Shown in pieces: positions 1 to 8,897 of a stretch of 64,000 nt of DNA. Origin of the DNA: Bacteroidota bacterium (lineage in GTDB: Bacteria; Bacteroidota; Bacteroidia; Bacteroidales; Tenuifilaceae); assembly GCA_029560875.1 (NCBI GenBank), contig JAKQKB010000126.1, positions 40,654-104,653 of the forward strand, in the 5' to 3' direction. The position numbers and the translations under genes were made by a program. The notes beneath the pieces are model-generated. The model ran no database searches. It saw nothing but the letters and a program-made list of their open reading frames with translations, and was not told the DNA's origin. Numbering within the stretch: the first letter of the stretch is position 1; every line of letters begins with the position of its first letter.

Positions 1-1
1 T

Positions 2-538
2 TCTTCAAAGATTAAAATTCTTAACGAAACCGACAGTATTATTGAACCACAGGTTAATATTTACAGGGACTCTATTAATCCACGGATATTTTACTTTAAT
101 AAGGACTGGAAGCCCCTAGTTTCTTACAAAATGCTTGTTTTGCCTGGAACGTTTGAGGATTACTCTGCTCATCAAAACGATACTTTACGCTTTCAATTTA
201 AAGGTGCAGACCCTGAAGATTTTGGAACGCTAATTATTAAACCCAATGGCGTTAACAATGGAGTTATTGTTGAGGTTTTGAACGATAAGGGTAAAGTGGT
301 AACATCAAAATCGTCTATTGGCAATAAAACTATCACATTTACATTTGTTCAGCCAGGAAAATATAGGCTGAGGTTTATAGAGGATTTGAACCAAAACGGT
401 GTTTGGGATTCAGGTAATTATCTAAAGCGGGTTCAGCCAGAGAGGGTATTTGAGTTTACCGAGGGTAAGTACAAGGGCGAAATAAACATTCGCGCCAACT
501 GGGAAAACGAAATTTCTTACACAATACCAAAACCATAG
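2..538 (+). CDS. Ig-like-domain protein, C-terminal part (5' end outside window)
   Basis: The frame is open from base 2 with no stop, so the gene begins upstream; the ATG at 131 is internal. The readable 178 residues have the pattern typical of the C-terminus of Bacteroidota SbsA/Big_5 Ig-like exported proteins: a strand-rich 'VLPGTFxD...NDTLRF' segment, then 'PGKYRLRFIEDLNQNGVWDSGNYL' type sequence followed by 'QPERVF' and 'ANWE'. These proteins are usually lipoproteins with an N-terminal Ig-like domain; that part cannot be seen here. The stop is 3 bp before the next start, so the two are probably co-transcribed. Family assignment is from memory of the pattern; function unknown. Confidence 0.75.
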   Translation, partial: SSKIKILNETDSIIEPQVNIYRDSINPRIFYFNKDWKPLVSYKMLVLPGTFEDYSAHQNDTLRFQFKGADPEDFGTLIIKPNGVNNGVIVEVLNDKGKVVTSKSSIGNKTITFTFVQPGKYRLRFIEDLNQNGVWDSGNYLKRVQPERVFEFTEGKYKGEINIRANWENEISYTIPKP

Positions 539-541
539 ATT

Positions 542-841
542 ATGTCGGTTATAATGAATTTTGCAATGTTTCCAACCGATAAGGGAATTAGTGTTAGCCC
601 TTATGTGGCAAAGGTTGTTGAGTGCGTTCGCACAAAGGGCTTTACTGCTCAACTAACAGCCATGGGAACAATTGTAGAAACCAATACGCTCGATGAGGCT
701 TTAGGGCTTATAAACGATGCTTACAAGGCGCTTGAGAACGATTGTGACAGGGTTTACATTTCGGTAAATTTTGATGTGAAGAAAGGTTTAATTGGTAGAA
801 TTGAAAAGAAGGTAAAATCCGTTGAGGATAAGTTACGTTAA
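542..841 (+). CDS. MTH1187/YkoF-type thiamine-binding domain protein
   Basis: A 99-residue soluble protein with the MTH1187 (former DUF77) pattern: an N-terminal strand 'VIMNFAMFPTDKG' with 'SVSPYVAKVVE', a central 'YTLTAMGTIVE'-like strand (here QLTAMGTIVETNT) and a C-terminal 'DRVYISVNFDVKKG' strand with basic tail. Members form ferredoxin-like oligomers that bind thiamine or its precursors. It starts 3 bp after the preceding stop and its last codons overlap an upstream in-frame ATG of the next gene, consistent with one transcript. No thiamine transporter is nearby, so its role here is open. Confidence 0.82.
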   Translation: MSVIMNFAMFPTDKGISVSPYVAKVVECVRTKGFTAQLTAMGTIVETNTLDEALGLINDAYKALENDCDRVYISVNFDVKKGLIGRIEKKVKSVEDKLR

Positions 842-851
842 CAATACAAAA

Positions 852-1499
852 ATGAAGAAACTTTGGTTTATTACAATAATAGTATTTATATCACTTAACT
901 CATGGAGCCAAACCTATGTGGGTGTTAAGGGGGGGTATGCTTTTTCCACAATATCGTTTAAACCATACCAAGAAACCAAGTTGCTTACCGATAATGGCTT
1001 GGATTTGGGTTTGTTTTTTAAGCATTACAACTCAAAGTATGTTGGGTTTCAGGCCGAACTTTACAGGATAAATAGAGGCTATATGCTTCCTGCCGATGAG
1101 ACCAACACGGTTATATTCAAGCGCGTTAATACTTATATTGAGTTACCAATATTTCTTCAGTTTAGGCTAAATCTTAAATTTGCATACGTTCACGTTAATG
1201 CAGGTCCTTACATAGCATATCTTTTATCTGCAGAGGAGGGCGACAATAGCAGTGGTTCGTATAAAATGGAATCCGTTAAGTTTAATGTTTTACGCGATAA
1301 ACGATTCGATTACGGATTAATGGGTGGTGGCGGATTAAGTCATGATTTTAAGTGGGGCACCATTCAGGCAGAGTTTCGCATTAGTTATGGCTTTGCCGAT
1401 TTGTACGACCACACCTATGCCGATATGCCCCAACAGTCAAAATCTGTTACTCAGGTAATAAACATTGGGTATTTCTATCGTTTTGGAGCAAATCAGTAA
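852..1499 (+). CDS. PorT-like outer-membrane beta-barrel protein
   Basis: A 215-residue protein with a signal peptide (MKKLWFITIIVFISLNSWSQ, cleavage after SQ) followed by short amphipathic strands ending in 'YFYRFG'. I chose the ATG at 852 over the one at 822: the upstream start would put ten polar residues before the signal peptide and overlap the previous gene by 20 bp. The pattern YVGVKGGYAFSTI...GLDLG matches the PorT/outer-membrane beta-barrel family common in Bacteroidota. PorT itself takes part in type IX secretion, but this family is large and generic, so a T9SS role should not be assumed. Confidence 0.75.
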   Translation: MKKLWFITIIVFISLNSWSQTYVGVKGGYAFSTISFKPYQETKLLTDNGLDLGLFFKHYNSKYVGFQAELYRINRGYMLPADETNTVIFKRVNTYIELPIFLQFRLNLKFAYVHVNAGPYIAYLLSAEEGDNSSGSYKMESVKFNVLRDKRFDYGLMGGGGLSHDFKWGTIQAEFRISYGFADLYDHTYADMPQQSKSVTQVINIGYFYRFGANQ

Positions 1500-1568
1500 C
1501 GAAAACGTTTTTACTCTTGTATTTCTGAACAAATTGCCCGAAATTGGTGTTGGTTCAATAAAATTAAA

Positions 1569-2234
1569 ATGAAGAACTGGTCCGATATTGAATACACCAA
1601 GCAAAGGGTAATTTCTAATGTTAAAATTGCCCCAGGCTCACATATTATCAAATTTCACAGGAACAATCCCTTTATTGCGGGACAGGTTTTAGCACTTGGG
1701 GTTAATACTGAAATTGAGCCCCGACTTTACAGCATAGCATCTGCAGAAACCGACGACCTGATTACAATTCTATACAGCGAGAGGGAGGAAGGCTCATTAA
1801 CCCCAATGCTTTCGTTGCTTAAGGCAGGCGATACTCTTTTGGTTTCAAAGCCATTTGGTACGTTTACTAAGGTAAAGGATAATGCGGTATTTGTGGCTGC
1901 AGGCACAGGCATTGCGCCATTTATGTCGATGTTACAATCCAACAAGGTTAATCACGCCACGGTTATTCACGGTGCTCCATACCCCGATTTCTTTTACTTT
2001 TCCGACTATTTGCAGTCAACATTAGGCGAACGTTACATACAGTGTTGCTCCCGATGTCTACCAGGTTGCTTGTATGTTGGAAGAGTCACTAAATTCTTGA
2101 AGGAATGGGATAGCCTTGACACTAATAAAAATTACTACCTTTGTGGCAGTGCCGAAATGGTTGTGGAAACTCGCGATATACTTATATCAAGGGGTGTTTC
2201 GGTTACAAATATAAATTCTGAAATCTACTTTTAA
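1569..2234 (+). CDS. Ferredoxin-NADP reductase-like flavoprotein
   Basis: A 221-residue protein with both halves of the ferredoxin-NADP-reductase fold. The FAD domain carries the R-x-Y-S motif (PRLYSIAS, about residue 51) and 'KPFGTF'; the NAD(P) domain begins with 'AAGTGIAPFMSML' and ends with 'YYLCGSAEMV' and a C-terminal aromatic residue (EIYF). It is shorter than plant-type enzymes (about 250-300). An odd cysteine cluster (CCSRCLPGC) sits at the usual 'CCSRE' site. It stands alone with no ferredoxin gene beside it, so the partner is unknown. The reaction would be electron transfer between NAD(P)H and a ferredoxin/flavodoxin. Confidence 0.85.
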   Translation: MKNWSDIEYTKQRVISNVKIAPGSHIIKFHRNNPFIAGQVLALGVNTEIEPRLYSIASAETDDLITILYSEREEGSLTPMLSLLKAGDTLLVSKPFGTFTKVKDNAVFVAAGTGIAPFMSMLQSNKVNHATVIHGAPYPDFFYFSDYLQSTLGERYIQCCSRCLPGCLYVGRVTKFLKEWDSLDTNKNYYLCGSAEMVVETRDILISRGVSVTNINSEIYF

Positions 2235-2291
2235 TTAATAACATAGACATTGGTCTTGAGTCTAATGTCTAACATCTGATATCTGAGAAAT

Positions 2292-3320
2292 ATGTCATTA
2301 ATCCCTCTTTACGGAAAAACGCTAAGCGAATTAACGGAAATTGTTGTTGCCGAAGGCTTACTCAAATATACAGCAGCACAAATTACGGATTGGCTCTACC
2401 ATAAGGATGTGGACTCTATAGACCAAATGACAAACTTGTCGAAGAAGGTACGCGAGCAACTTTCAGTGAAGTACACTATTGGATTGATTGCCCCAGAACA
2501 GGTATCGGAATCGGCAGATGGAACAAAGAAATACCTGTTTCCAACAGGCATAAACAAATTTGTTGAGGCGGCATATATCCCCGAAACCGACAGGGCAACG
2601 CTTTGCGTTTCGTCGCAAGCGGGCTGTAAAATGGGCTGTTTGTTCTGTATGACTGGAAAACAGGGCTTTCAGGGTCACCTTACGTCTGGTGAAATTATCA
2701 ACCAATTGCGCAGCATCCCCGAGTTTAGGAATGTGACCAACATTGTGTACATGGGAATGGGCGAACCATTCGATAATTTAGACAACGTGCTCAAAAGCAC
2801 CGAGATTCTCACATCAGAGTGGGGGATGGGGTGGAGTCCCAAGCGTGTAACAGTTTCATCAATTGGGCTTATTCCAGCACTTAGAAAGTTTATGGAGCAA
2901 AGCAATTGCCACTTGGCAATAAGCTTGCATACTCCGTTCGACGAGGAGCGTAAAATGCTAATGCCAATACAGAATGTTTATCCCATTGCCGATGTTGTGG
3001 CCGAAATTCGTAAAACATTCAAAGGCGGTCAGCGTAGAGTTTCCTTTGAGTATATAATGTTCGATGGGATAAACGATACCCCAAAGCACGTTAAGGAGAT
3101 GACAAAACTCTTAAATGGGCTAGAGTGTAGGGTAAACCTTATACGTTTCCATACAATTCCCGATTCACCTTTACGAGGAACGGCCGATGCCAAAATGCTT
3201 GAATTTAGGGATGCTTTAACCTCTAAGGGAATTTTTACAACCATTCGCGCATCGCGCGGACAGGATATACAGGCAGCTTGTGGTCTTCTATCTACAAAGG
3301 CTTTAATAGAAAGAAAATAA
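2292..3320 (+). CDS. rlmN: 23S rRNA (adenine2503-C2)-methyltransferase / tRNA A37 methyltransferase RlmN
   Basis: A 342-residue radical-SAM enzyme that methylates C2 of A2503 in 23S rRNA and often A37 of some tRNAs, using a 4Fe-4S cluster and two SAM molecules. The radical-SAM motif is C112-x3-C116-x2-C119, followed by 'GFQGHLTSGEII', 'NIVYMGMGEPFDN', 'SLHTP' and 'FEYIMFDGIND'. The methyl-carrying cysteine is in the C-terminal 'ASRGQDIQAACGLL' motif. Length is normal for the family. The start at 2292 follows a 57-bp gap and gives the usual N-terminal accessory domain. Nothing unusual. Confidence 0.96.
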   Translation: MSLIPLYGKTLSELTEIVVAEGLLKYTAAQITDWLYHKDVDSIDQMTNLSKKVREQLSVKYTIGLIAPEQVSESADGTKKYLFPTGINKFVEAAYIPETDRATLCVSSQAGCKMGCLFCMTGKQGFQGHLTSGEIINQLRSIPEFRNVTNIVYMGMGEPFDNLDNVLKSTEILTSEWGMGWSPKRVTVSSIGLIPALRKFMEQSNCHLAISLHTPFDEERKMLMPIQNVYPIADVVAEIRKTFKGGQRRVSFEYIMFDGINDTPKHVKEMTKLLNGLECRVNLIRFHTIPDSPLRGTADAKMLEFRDALTSKGIFTTIRASRGQDIQAACGLLSTKALIERK

Positions 3321-3417
3321 ACGCTCAAGATAATTACTTAATTTCAGCCTTTTAGCGTTTAATTATTAACGTTTAACTTTTCACGCCTTTGTTGTATCTT
3401 AGTAAAAAATTACGGCT

Positions 3418-4593
3418 ATGAAGAAAATAACTTTCCTTTCAGTTTTTCTGGTGGTTACAGTTGCTTGCACTGCACAAAAGTCATCAGAATCAGTATCAAA
3501 ATTTGCCTTCGATTTTTATAAATACGTTTCCAAGGATAAAAGTGAAAATGTAGTATTTGCGCCATTTAGCCTTACTCCTGCGTTTGGTATGGTAGCAATT
3601 GGCGCAAAGGCTGAGACCGAGAAACAAATGTCGCAGGTGTTTTACTTTCCAAATAACCAATCATCGTTTCACGCTGGAATGGGGAAACTGCAGTCCAAAA
3701 TCCAAAAGGATGCTGGGAGTGCCGTTGATATTTCTATAACTAACAGGGTTTGGATGGAGGAAACCTTTAAGGTTAACCGACAGTACAAAAAATCGTTGCA
3801 GAAATCGTATAACGCAAAGGTTGCTTTAACAAGTTTTATTGCTCAGCCTGAACCATCGAGGGTAAAGATTAATAAGGCCATTGAAGCTGACACAAAGGAC
3901 TATATCAAGGATTTGTTGCCCGAGGGTAGCATAACCGATTTAACCCGTTTGGTGCTGACCAACGCTATCTACTTTAAAGGAAAATGGGAAAAGGAGTTCG
4001 ACTCCAAAAGAACAGCACAGCGTGAGTTTACCCTTTCCTCTGGCGAATCTATTAACTGTGCTACAATGTTTGTGGAGGATTCTATGGGTTACTTTACAAG
4101 CGAAAATTACGATGCCATTCAGCTAAATTATAAAGGAGGAAAACTTTCAATGTTGGTTCTTTTACCCAACGAAAGCGTAAAGATGTCGGAATTTGAAAAA
4201 GGCCTAAATATCGACCTTTACAACCAAACATTGGCTGGATTAGAGAGGGAGAAAGTGGCAGTTCTATTGCCCAAGTTCAAAATAGAGACAGGACTGTCGC
4301 TAAAGAAAACACTTAGCGAAATGGGGATGCCAATTGCTTTTTCCGATGCTGCCGATTTATCTGGTATTTCTGGTAAAAACGATTTAAAAATATCCGATGC
4401 GTTTCATAAAGCATTCATCAAGGTATCGGAGGAGGGAACAACCGCTGCCGCTGCAACTGCTGTTGTAATTGCAATGAAATCTTTTGTACGAAAGACTGAA
4501 TTTATTGTTAACCGCCCATTTATCTACATACTAAAACATAATGGTAGCAACACCATTCTGTTTATGGGCAAGGTGGAGAATCCAAATAAGTAA
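3418..4593 (+). CDS. Serpin-family protease inhibitor, predicted lipoprotein
   Basis: A 391-residue full-length serpin. An N-terminal signal with lipobox TVAC places the lipidated Cys at residue 17, so it is probably anchored in a membrane. The serpin core signatures are present: 'FAPFSLTPAFGMVAIGA', 'NAIYFKGKWEKEF', 'LVLLPN' and the C-terminal 'NRPFIYILKH..NTILFMGKVENP'. The hinge (E338-E-G-T-T-A-A-A-A-T347) has the small residues required for loop insertion, so it should be inhibitory. Aligning the hinge with alpha-1-antitrypsin puts P1 at K354 and P1' at S355, though the loop is two residues longer, so P1 is uncertain. It probably traps trypsin-like or broad-range proteases. Confidence 0.93.
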   Translation: MKKITFLSVFLVVTVACTAQKSSESVSKFAFDFYKYVSKDKSENVVFAPFSLTPAFGMVAIGAKAETEKQMSQVFYFPNNQSSFHAGMGKLQSKIQKDAGSAVDISITNRVWMEETFKVNRQYKKSLQKSYNAKVALTSFIAQPEPSRVKINKAIEADTKDYIKDLLPEGSITDLTRLVLTNAIYFKGKWEKEFDSKRTAQREFTLSSGESINCATMFVEDSMGYFTSENYDAIQLNYKGGKLSMLVLLPNESVKMSEFEKGLNIDLYNQTLAGLEREKVAVLLPKFKIETGLSLKKTLSEMGMPIAFSDAADLSGISGKNDLKISDAFHKAFIKVSEEGTTAAAATAVVIAMKSFVRKTEFIVNRPFIYILKHNGSNTILFMGKVENPNK

Positions 4594-4623
4594 GACTTCG
4601 GAATTTTGACCATTTGGTTATTC

Positions 4624-4670
4624 GACTATTCAGATTGAACAGTTTACAAACAGTCGAATAGTCAATTTTT
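4624..4670 (+). terminator. Probable terminator after the serpin gene
   Basis: Inverted arms GACTATTC and GAATAGTC (4624-4631, 4656-4663) close a 24-base loop and are followed by AATTTTT. The loop is long, so this is a moderate call. Confidence 0.45.
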
Positions 4671-4694
4671 AAAACATATAATTATTGCTGCTTT

Positions 4695-5324
4695 GTGAGT
4701 CGCCATATAGTAAACCTGATTAGTCAGGGCGAGCACCAAACGCTCGATTTTAAGCATTCCATAACCGATTCAAAAAAGATTGCCCGCTCCCTGGTGGCCT
4801 TTGCTAATACCTTGGGCGGAACACTGCTTGTTGGAGTTAAGGATAATGGAAACATTGCTGGGGTAAACTCCGATGAGGAGTACTATATGGTTGAAGCTGC
4901 ATCGCAGATGTACTGTAAGCCCGAAGTTCCGTTCGAGGTGCTTAGGTGGGATATCAATGGTAAAACAGTTCTTGAGGTCAAGGTTAAGCCATCGAAAAAG
5001 AAACCGCACAAAGCACCCGACAAATCTGGATCATACAAGGCTTACGTCAGGGTAAACGATGAGAATATTATGGCTTCGCCAATTCAACTGAAAATATGGA
5101 AGGCCGAACATCACAGGAAATCTATCAGTTTGAATTTAAGCGATGTGGAGAATAATCTTTTTGATTATTTGAAGCAACATAAGCGGATAACCGTTCAGCA
5201 ATTCAGCAAAATTGGCTTTATGTCCACTGCCGATGCTGAACGCACCCTTGTAAATCTTACAGTTTTGGGGATGATTAAGTTTTCGGGAAATATTGAAGAT
5301 GAGTATTTTTTGTGGATTGAATAA
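4695..5324 (+). CDS. AlbA_2/Schlafen-type ATP-binding domain protein with C-terminal winged helix
   Basis: A 209-residue protein starting at GTG; no ATG lies in frame upstream. Residues about 10-120 are an AlbA_2 (Schlafen_2/AAA_4) domain: 'EHQTLDFKHS', 'IARSLVAFANTLGGTLLVGVKDNGNIAGV' type sequence, 'PFEVLRWDINGKTVLEVKVKPS', 'YVRVNDEN'. The C-terminal third (SDVENNLFDYLKQHKRITVQQFSKIGFM) looks like a winged-helix domain. Proteins of this layout are thought to act in regulation or nucleic-acid binding; the substrate is unknown. It lies alone between the serpin gene and lipA, with a predicted terminator upstream. Confidence 0.8.
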   Translation: MSRHIVNLISQGEHQTLDFKHSITDSKKIARSLVAFANTLGGTLLVGVKDNGNIAGVNSDEEYYMVEAASQMYCKPEVPFEVLRWDINGKTVLEVKVKPSKKKPHKAPDKSGSYKAYVRVNDENIMASPIQLKIWKAEHHRKSISLNLSDVENNLFDYLKQHKRITVQQFSKIGFMSTADAERTLVNLTVLGMIKFSGNIEDEYFLWIE

Positions 5325-5452
5325 TGAGAATAGCCGATAGTCCATCGACCACAGAAAACCGTATCTTTTAATCAATAGACTAAATACTAAAAACTATACA
5401 CCGATAATCTGCCTTTTTTTTTGTTCTTTTGTAAAAATATTTTATTTGGGAG

Positions 5453-6325
5453 ATGAGTGAGGTTCGGAAACCATCGTGGCTTAAAATAAAACTACCCGGA
5501 GGCGAAGGATATGCGCAGGTGAGCGGGATAGTTAAGAAGCATAAATTGCATACCATATGCAGCAGCGGAATGTGTCCAAACATTGGGGAGTGCTGGGGTA
5601 ATGGTGTGGCAACGTTTATGATTTTAGGTGATATCTGCACCCGCTCCTGTAAGTTTTGCGCTACAGCAACAGGTAAGCCATTACCTCCCGACCCCAACGA
5701 GCCACATAACGTTGCCCGTTCGGTACAGTTAATGAATTTGAAGTACTGTGTTATAACATCAGTAGATAGGGACGATTTACCCGACCAGGGTGCAGCGCAT
5801 TGGTGCGAAACCGTGAGGGCAATTCGTGAGTTGAATCCAAACACCACCATTGAGGTGTTAATTCCTGATTTTGATGGACGAACAGAGTTAATAGACATAT
5901 TCCTAGAATCGAACCCTGATGTGGTAGGCCACAACCTTGAGACGGTTGAGCGTCTATCGAAAACTGTTCGTTCAAAGGCAAACTATGAGAAGAGCTTAAG
6001 GACTCTTGAGTATGTAACTATGCGTGGTTACAGAGCAAAATCGGGAATTATGCTAGGTCTTGGCGAAACACGCGACGAAGTCATCAAAACAATGGACGAT
6101 TTAATTGCTGTTGATTGCCGAATGATTACCTTAGGACAATACCTTCAGCCTCGCCCAACAAATTTGCCTGTGGAACGTTATATATCACCAGAGGAGTTTG
6201 ATGAGTATAAACAAATTGCCCTGCAAAAGGGATTTACATTTGCCGAGTGTGGCCCATTGGTGCGTTCATCATACCACGCGGATAAGGCGCAGGAGTTGGT
6301 AAAGGGCAAATGTTGTAACAGCTAA
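5453..6325 (+). CDS. lipA: Lipoyl synthase
   Basis: A 290-residue radical-SAM enzyme that inserts two sulfurs into the octanoyl chain on lipoyl domains. Both iron-sulfur sites are visible: the auxiliary cluster C36-x4-C41-x5-C47 (its third ligand in GECW) and the radical-SAM motif C62-x3-C66-x2-C69. The C-terminal 'RSSYHA' serine, a ligand of the auxiliary cluster, is present. 'VITSVDRDDLPDQGA' and 'YRAKSGIMLGLGE' are family signatures. It is followed 37 bp later by lipB, giving the complete two-step endogenous lipoylation route. Length is normal. Confidence 0.97.
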   Translation: MSEVRKPSWLKIKLPGGEGYAQVSGIVKKHKLHTICSSGMCPNIGECWGNGVATFMILGDICTRSCKFCATATGKPLPPDPNEPHNVARSVQLMNLKYCVITSVDRDDLPDQGAAHWCETVRAIRELNPNTTIEVLIPDFDGRTELIDIFLESNPDVVGHNLETVERLSKTVRSKANYEKSLRTLEYVTMRGYRAKSGIMLGLGETRDEVIKTMDDLIAVDCRMITLGQYLQPRPTNLPVERYISPEEFDEYKQIALQKGFTFAECGPLVRSSYHADKAQELVKGKCCNS

Positions 6326-6362
6326 GCTGTACTTGCTATGCAAAAAAGAAAAAAAACATATA

Positions 6363-7043
6363 ATGCACAACGTAAGTTTTAGTGATCTTGGACTAATTGA
6401 CTATAAGGAGGCATGGGATTATCAGGAGCAACGGTTTGAAGAGGTAACACAGAGGAAACTAAAGGGTGACGGAAAGTTACACTATTTGCTCTTTTGCGAG
6501 CATCCACATGTTTACACCTTAGGGAAGAGCGGTGAAAACACCAACTTGCTCATCTCCGACGAGATGCTTAAGCGCATCAATGCTACGTACTATCACATAA
6601 ATCGAGGAGGCGATATTACGTACCACGGTCCTGGCCAAATTGTGGCCTATCCAATTCTCAACCTCGAGGCTTTAGGCCTAACTCTTAAATCCTACATCCA
6701 CGAAATGGAGCAGGTTATTATTGACTGCTTGGCCGACTATGGAATAAAATCTGATAGGCTCGAAGGCGCCACGGGCGTTTGGCTCGATGTTGGAGTTAAA
6801 GGTAAAGAGCGTAAAATCTGCGCCATTGGCGTACGCGCTAGCCGTTTTGTAACAATGCACGGCTTGGCTTTCAACATCAACACAAATCTTGATTACTTCA
6901 GCTATATCAACCCTTGTGGATTTATTGATAAGGGTGTAACATCAATGCAGAAGGAGTTGGGATACGAGGTTGATTACAACGAGGTGAAGCAAAATCTTAA
7001 GAAGCATTTTGCCGCTCGATTTAATTTTGAATATAACCTGTAG
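6363..7043 (+). CDS. lipB: Octanoyl-[acyl-carrier-protein]:protein octanoyltransferase
   Basis: Transfers octanoate from ACP to the lipoyl domain before LipA acts. I chose the ATG at 6363 over 6333 because the extra ten residues (MLCKKEKKHI) are basic and unlike family N-termini, while MHNVSFSDLGLIDY matches them. With that start the protein has 226 residues. The catalytic pair is visible: K151 in 'ERKICAIGVRASR' and C185 in 'INPCGFIDKGVTSM'. 'GGDITYHGPGQIVAYPI' is the other signature. It lies directly after lipA and is probably co-transcribed. Confidence 0.95.
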   Translation: MHNVSFSDLGLIDYKEAWDYQEQRFEEVTQRKLKGDGKLHYLLFCEHPHVYTLGKSGENTNLLISDEMLKRINATYYHINRGGDITYHGPGQIVAYPILNLEALGLTLKSYIHEMEQVIIDCLADYGIKSDRLEGATGVWLDVGVKGKERKICAIGVRASRFVTMHGLAFNINTNLDYFSYINPCGFIDKGVTSMQKELGYEVDYNEVKQNLKKHFAARFNFEYNL

Positions 7044-7082
7044 TCATTCAAATGGCTCATAAAATAACAATTGGAGATTTGA

Positions 7083-8801
7083 ATGATGGAAAAAAGATGG
7101 GTATATAAGGAACTGGGCGACCCCGAATTGGTTAACCGCTTAGCAACAGAGTTAAGCATTGAACCAGTTTTAGCATCGCTATTGGTTCAGCGTGGAGTAA
7201 AAACGTACGATGAGGCAAAGCGGTTTTTCCGGCCGTCGTTGGACGATTTGTACGATCCATTCCTGATGAAGGACATGCACAACGCTGTTGACCGTATAGA
7301 ACAAGCTATCCGTAAAGGAGAAAGAATACTATTTTATGGCGATTACGATGTTGATGGAACAACAGCTGTTGCGCTGATGTACTCATTCTTCCGCAGTCGT
7401 TACTCAAAAATTGGATACTATATTCCCGATAGGTATAATGAGGGTTACGGAATATCTTTTAAGGGTATTGATTATGCCTTTGACAATGGCTACTCGTTAA
7501 TTGTAGCACTCGATTGCGGAATTAAGGCCATTGAGAAGATTCGTTACGCCACTCAGCGTAAAATCGATTTTATTATTTGCGACCACCATTTACCCGGCGA
7601 CCAAATTCCCGAGGCTGTAGCTGTACTTGACCCCAAACGGGTCGATTGCCCTTACCCTTTCAAGGAACTTTCTGGTTGTGGCGTGGGCTTTAAGTTGCTT
7701 CAAGGGTACTGCCGCAAAGCAGGTGTTGACCCTTCGGAGCTATACAGCCATATCGATTTGGTTGCTGTTAGTATTGCATCGGATATTGTTCCAATTATTG
7801 ACGAGAATAGAGTTTTGGCCTATTACGGTTTGGAAAAGTTGAACTCCAATCCGTCAAAGGGACTTAAATCAATCATCAAAATAGCGAATATTGAAAAGCA
7901 GCAGTTGGCTATTGATGATATTGTTTTTCGCATTGGACCAAGAATCAATGCTGCAGGCAGAATGGAGTCGGGTAAAACCGCGGTTGATCTACTCTGTGCC
8001 GACGATGATACCATTGCTAATGAGGTAGGTTCGCTTATCGACTCCTGTAATAACGACCGCAAAAGCGTTGACCGAAACATCACCCACGAGGCTCTAAGGA
8101 TGATTGCTGGAGATTCCAGAATGCAGCATCGGTACTCCACTGTAATTTTTAACCCATCTTGGCACAAGGGTGTTGTGGGAATAGTTGCATCGCGGCTAAT
8201 AGAAACATACTATAAGCCAACCGTAGTACTTACACAAACAGGCGATTTGGCTACAGGTTCAGCACGTTCAGTTCCAGGTTTTGACTTGTACCAAGCAGTT
8301 GAGGCTTGCTCCGATTTACTGGAGAACTTTGGTGGACACATGTACGCTGCTGGTTTAACCATGAAGGCAGATAGGGTTGAGGAATTCAAAACACGATTTG
8401 AAGAATACGTAAGCAAGAATATTACTCCCGATTTGCTTACTCCTCAAGTTGATATTGATGCTAAAATTAAGCTAAGCGAGATAAACGATAAGTTTTACCG
8501 AATACTTAAGCAATTTCAACCTTTTGGACCAGGAAATATGGCTCCGGTTTTCAGCACCGAGAATGTTTACGACAACGGCGAAGGACGTTTGGTTGGAAAC
8601 GAGAAGGAGCACCTTAAACTTTCGATAATTGAGGAGAACAACCCAACGGTTTATCCAGGAATAGCATTTCAACTTGCCGAGAATTACAAAGGAATTCACG
8701 AATGTAAACCATTTAACATCTGTTTTTCGCTTTACGAGAATGTTTTCCGTGGAATAACTACTATCCAAATAAGAGTGAAGGATATCAAGTTTCTGGATTA
8801 G
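7083..8801 (+). CDS. recJ: Single-stranded-DNA-specific 5'-3' exonuclease RecJ
   Basis: A 572-residue DHH-family nuclease of recombinational and mismatch repair. The metal-binding motifs are in order: D87-Y-D89-V-D91-G, then D167-H168-H169, 'GCGVGFKLLQ', 'SIASDI' and, in the DHHA1 part, 'FGGHMYAAGLTM'. 'GPRINAAGRM' is conserved. Length matches normal RecJ. Two ATGs are adjacent (7083 and 7086), so the start is ambiguous by one codon. A strong terminator follows the stop. Confidence 0.96.
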   Translation: MMEKRWVYKELGDPELVNRLATELSIEPVLASLLVQRGVKTYDEAKRFFRPSLDDLYDPFLMKDMHNAVDRIEQAIRKGERILFYGDYDVDGTTAVALMYSFFRSRYSKIGYYIPDRYNEGYGISFKGIDYAFDNGYSLIVALDCGIKAIEKIRYATQRKIDFIICDHHLPGDQIPEAVAVLDPKRVDCPYPFKELSGCGVGFKLLQGYCRKAGVDPSELYSHIDLVAVSIASDIVPIIDENRVLAYYGLEKLNSNPSKGLKSIIKIANIEKQQLAIDDIVFRIGPRINAAGRMESGKTAVDLLCADDDTIANEVGSLIDSCNNDRKSVDRNITHEALRMIAGDSRMQHRYSTVIFNPSWHKGVVGIVASRLIETYYKPTVVLTQTGDLATGSARSVPGFDLYQAVEACSDLLENFGGHMYAAGLTMKADRVEEFKTRFEEYVSKNITPDLLTPQVDIDAKIKLSEINDKFYRILKQFQPFGPGNMAPVFSTENVYDNGEGRLVGNEKEHLKLSIIEENNPTVYPGIAFQLAENYKGIHECKPFNICFSLYENVFRGITTIQIRVKDIKFLD

Positions 8802-8834
8802 TTACTATTTAACAGAAGCAAATCTGTTTTTATC

Positions 8835-8866
8835 ATTCCGGGCTTAGTCCCGGAATTCTTTTTTTC
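8835..8866 (+). terminator. Intrinsic terminator after recJ
   Basis: Perfect 8-bp stem ATTCCGGG/CCCGGAAT with a 6-base loop, followed by a run of T (CTTTTTTT). Confidence 0.85.
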
Positions 8867-8897
8867 TGTATTTTTGAAGGAAGAAAAACTTACCCCG

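Noticed and set aside
822..851. Upstream ATG for the PorT-like gene
   Set aside because: It overlaps the previous gene and places ten polar residues before a good signal peptide.
3317..3365. AAACGCT/AGCGTTT arms after rlmN as a terminator
   Set aside because: A short stem with a long loop and no T-run; too weak to call.
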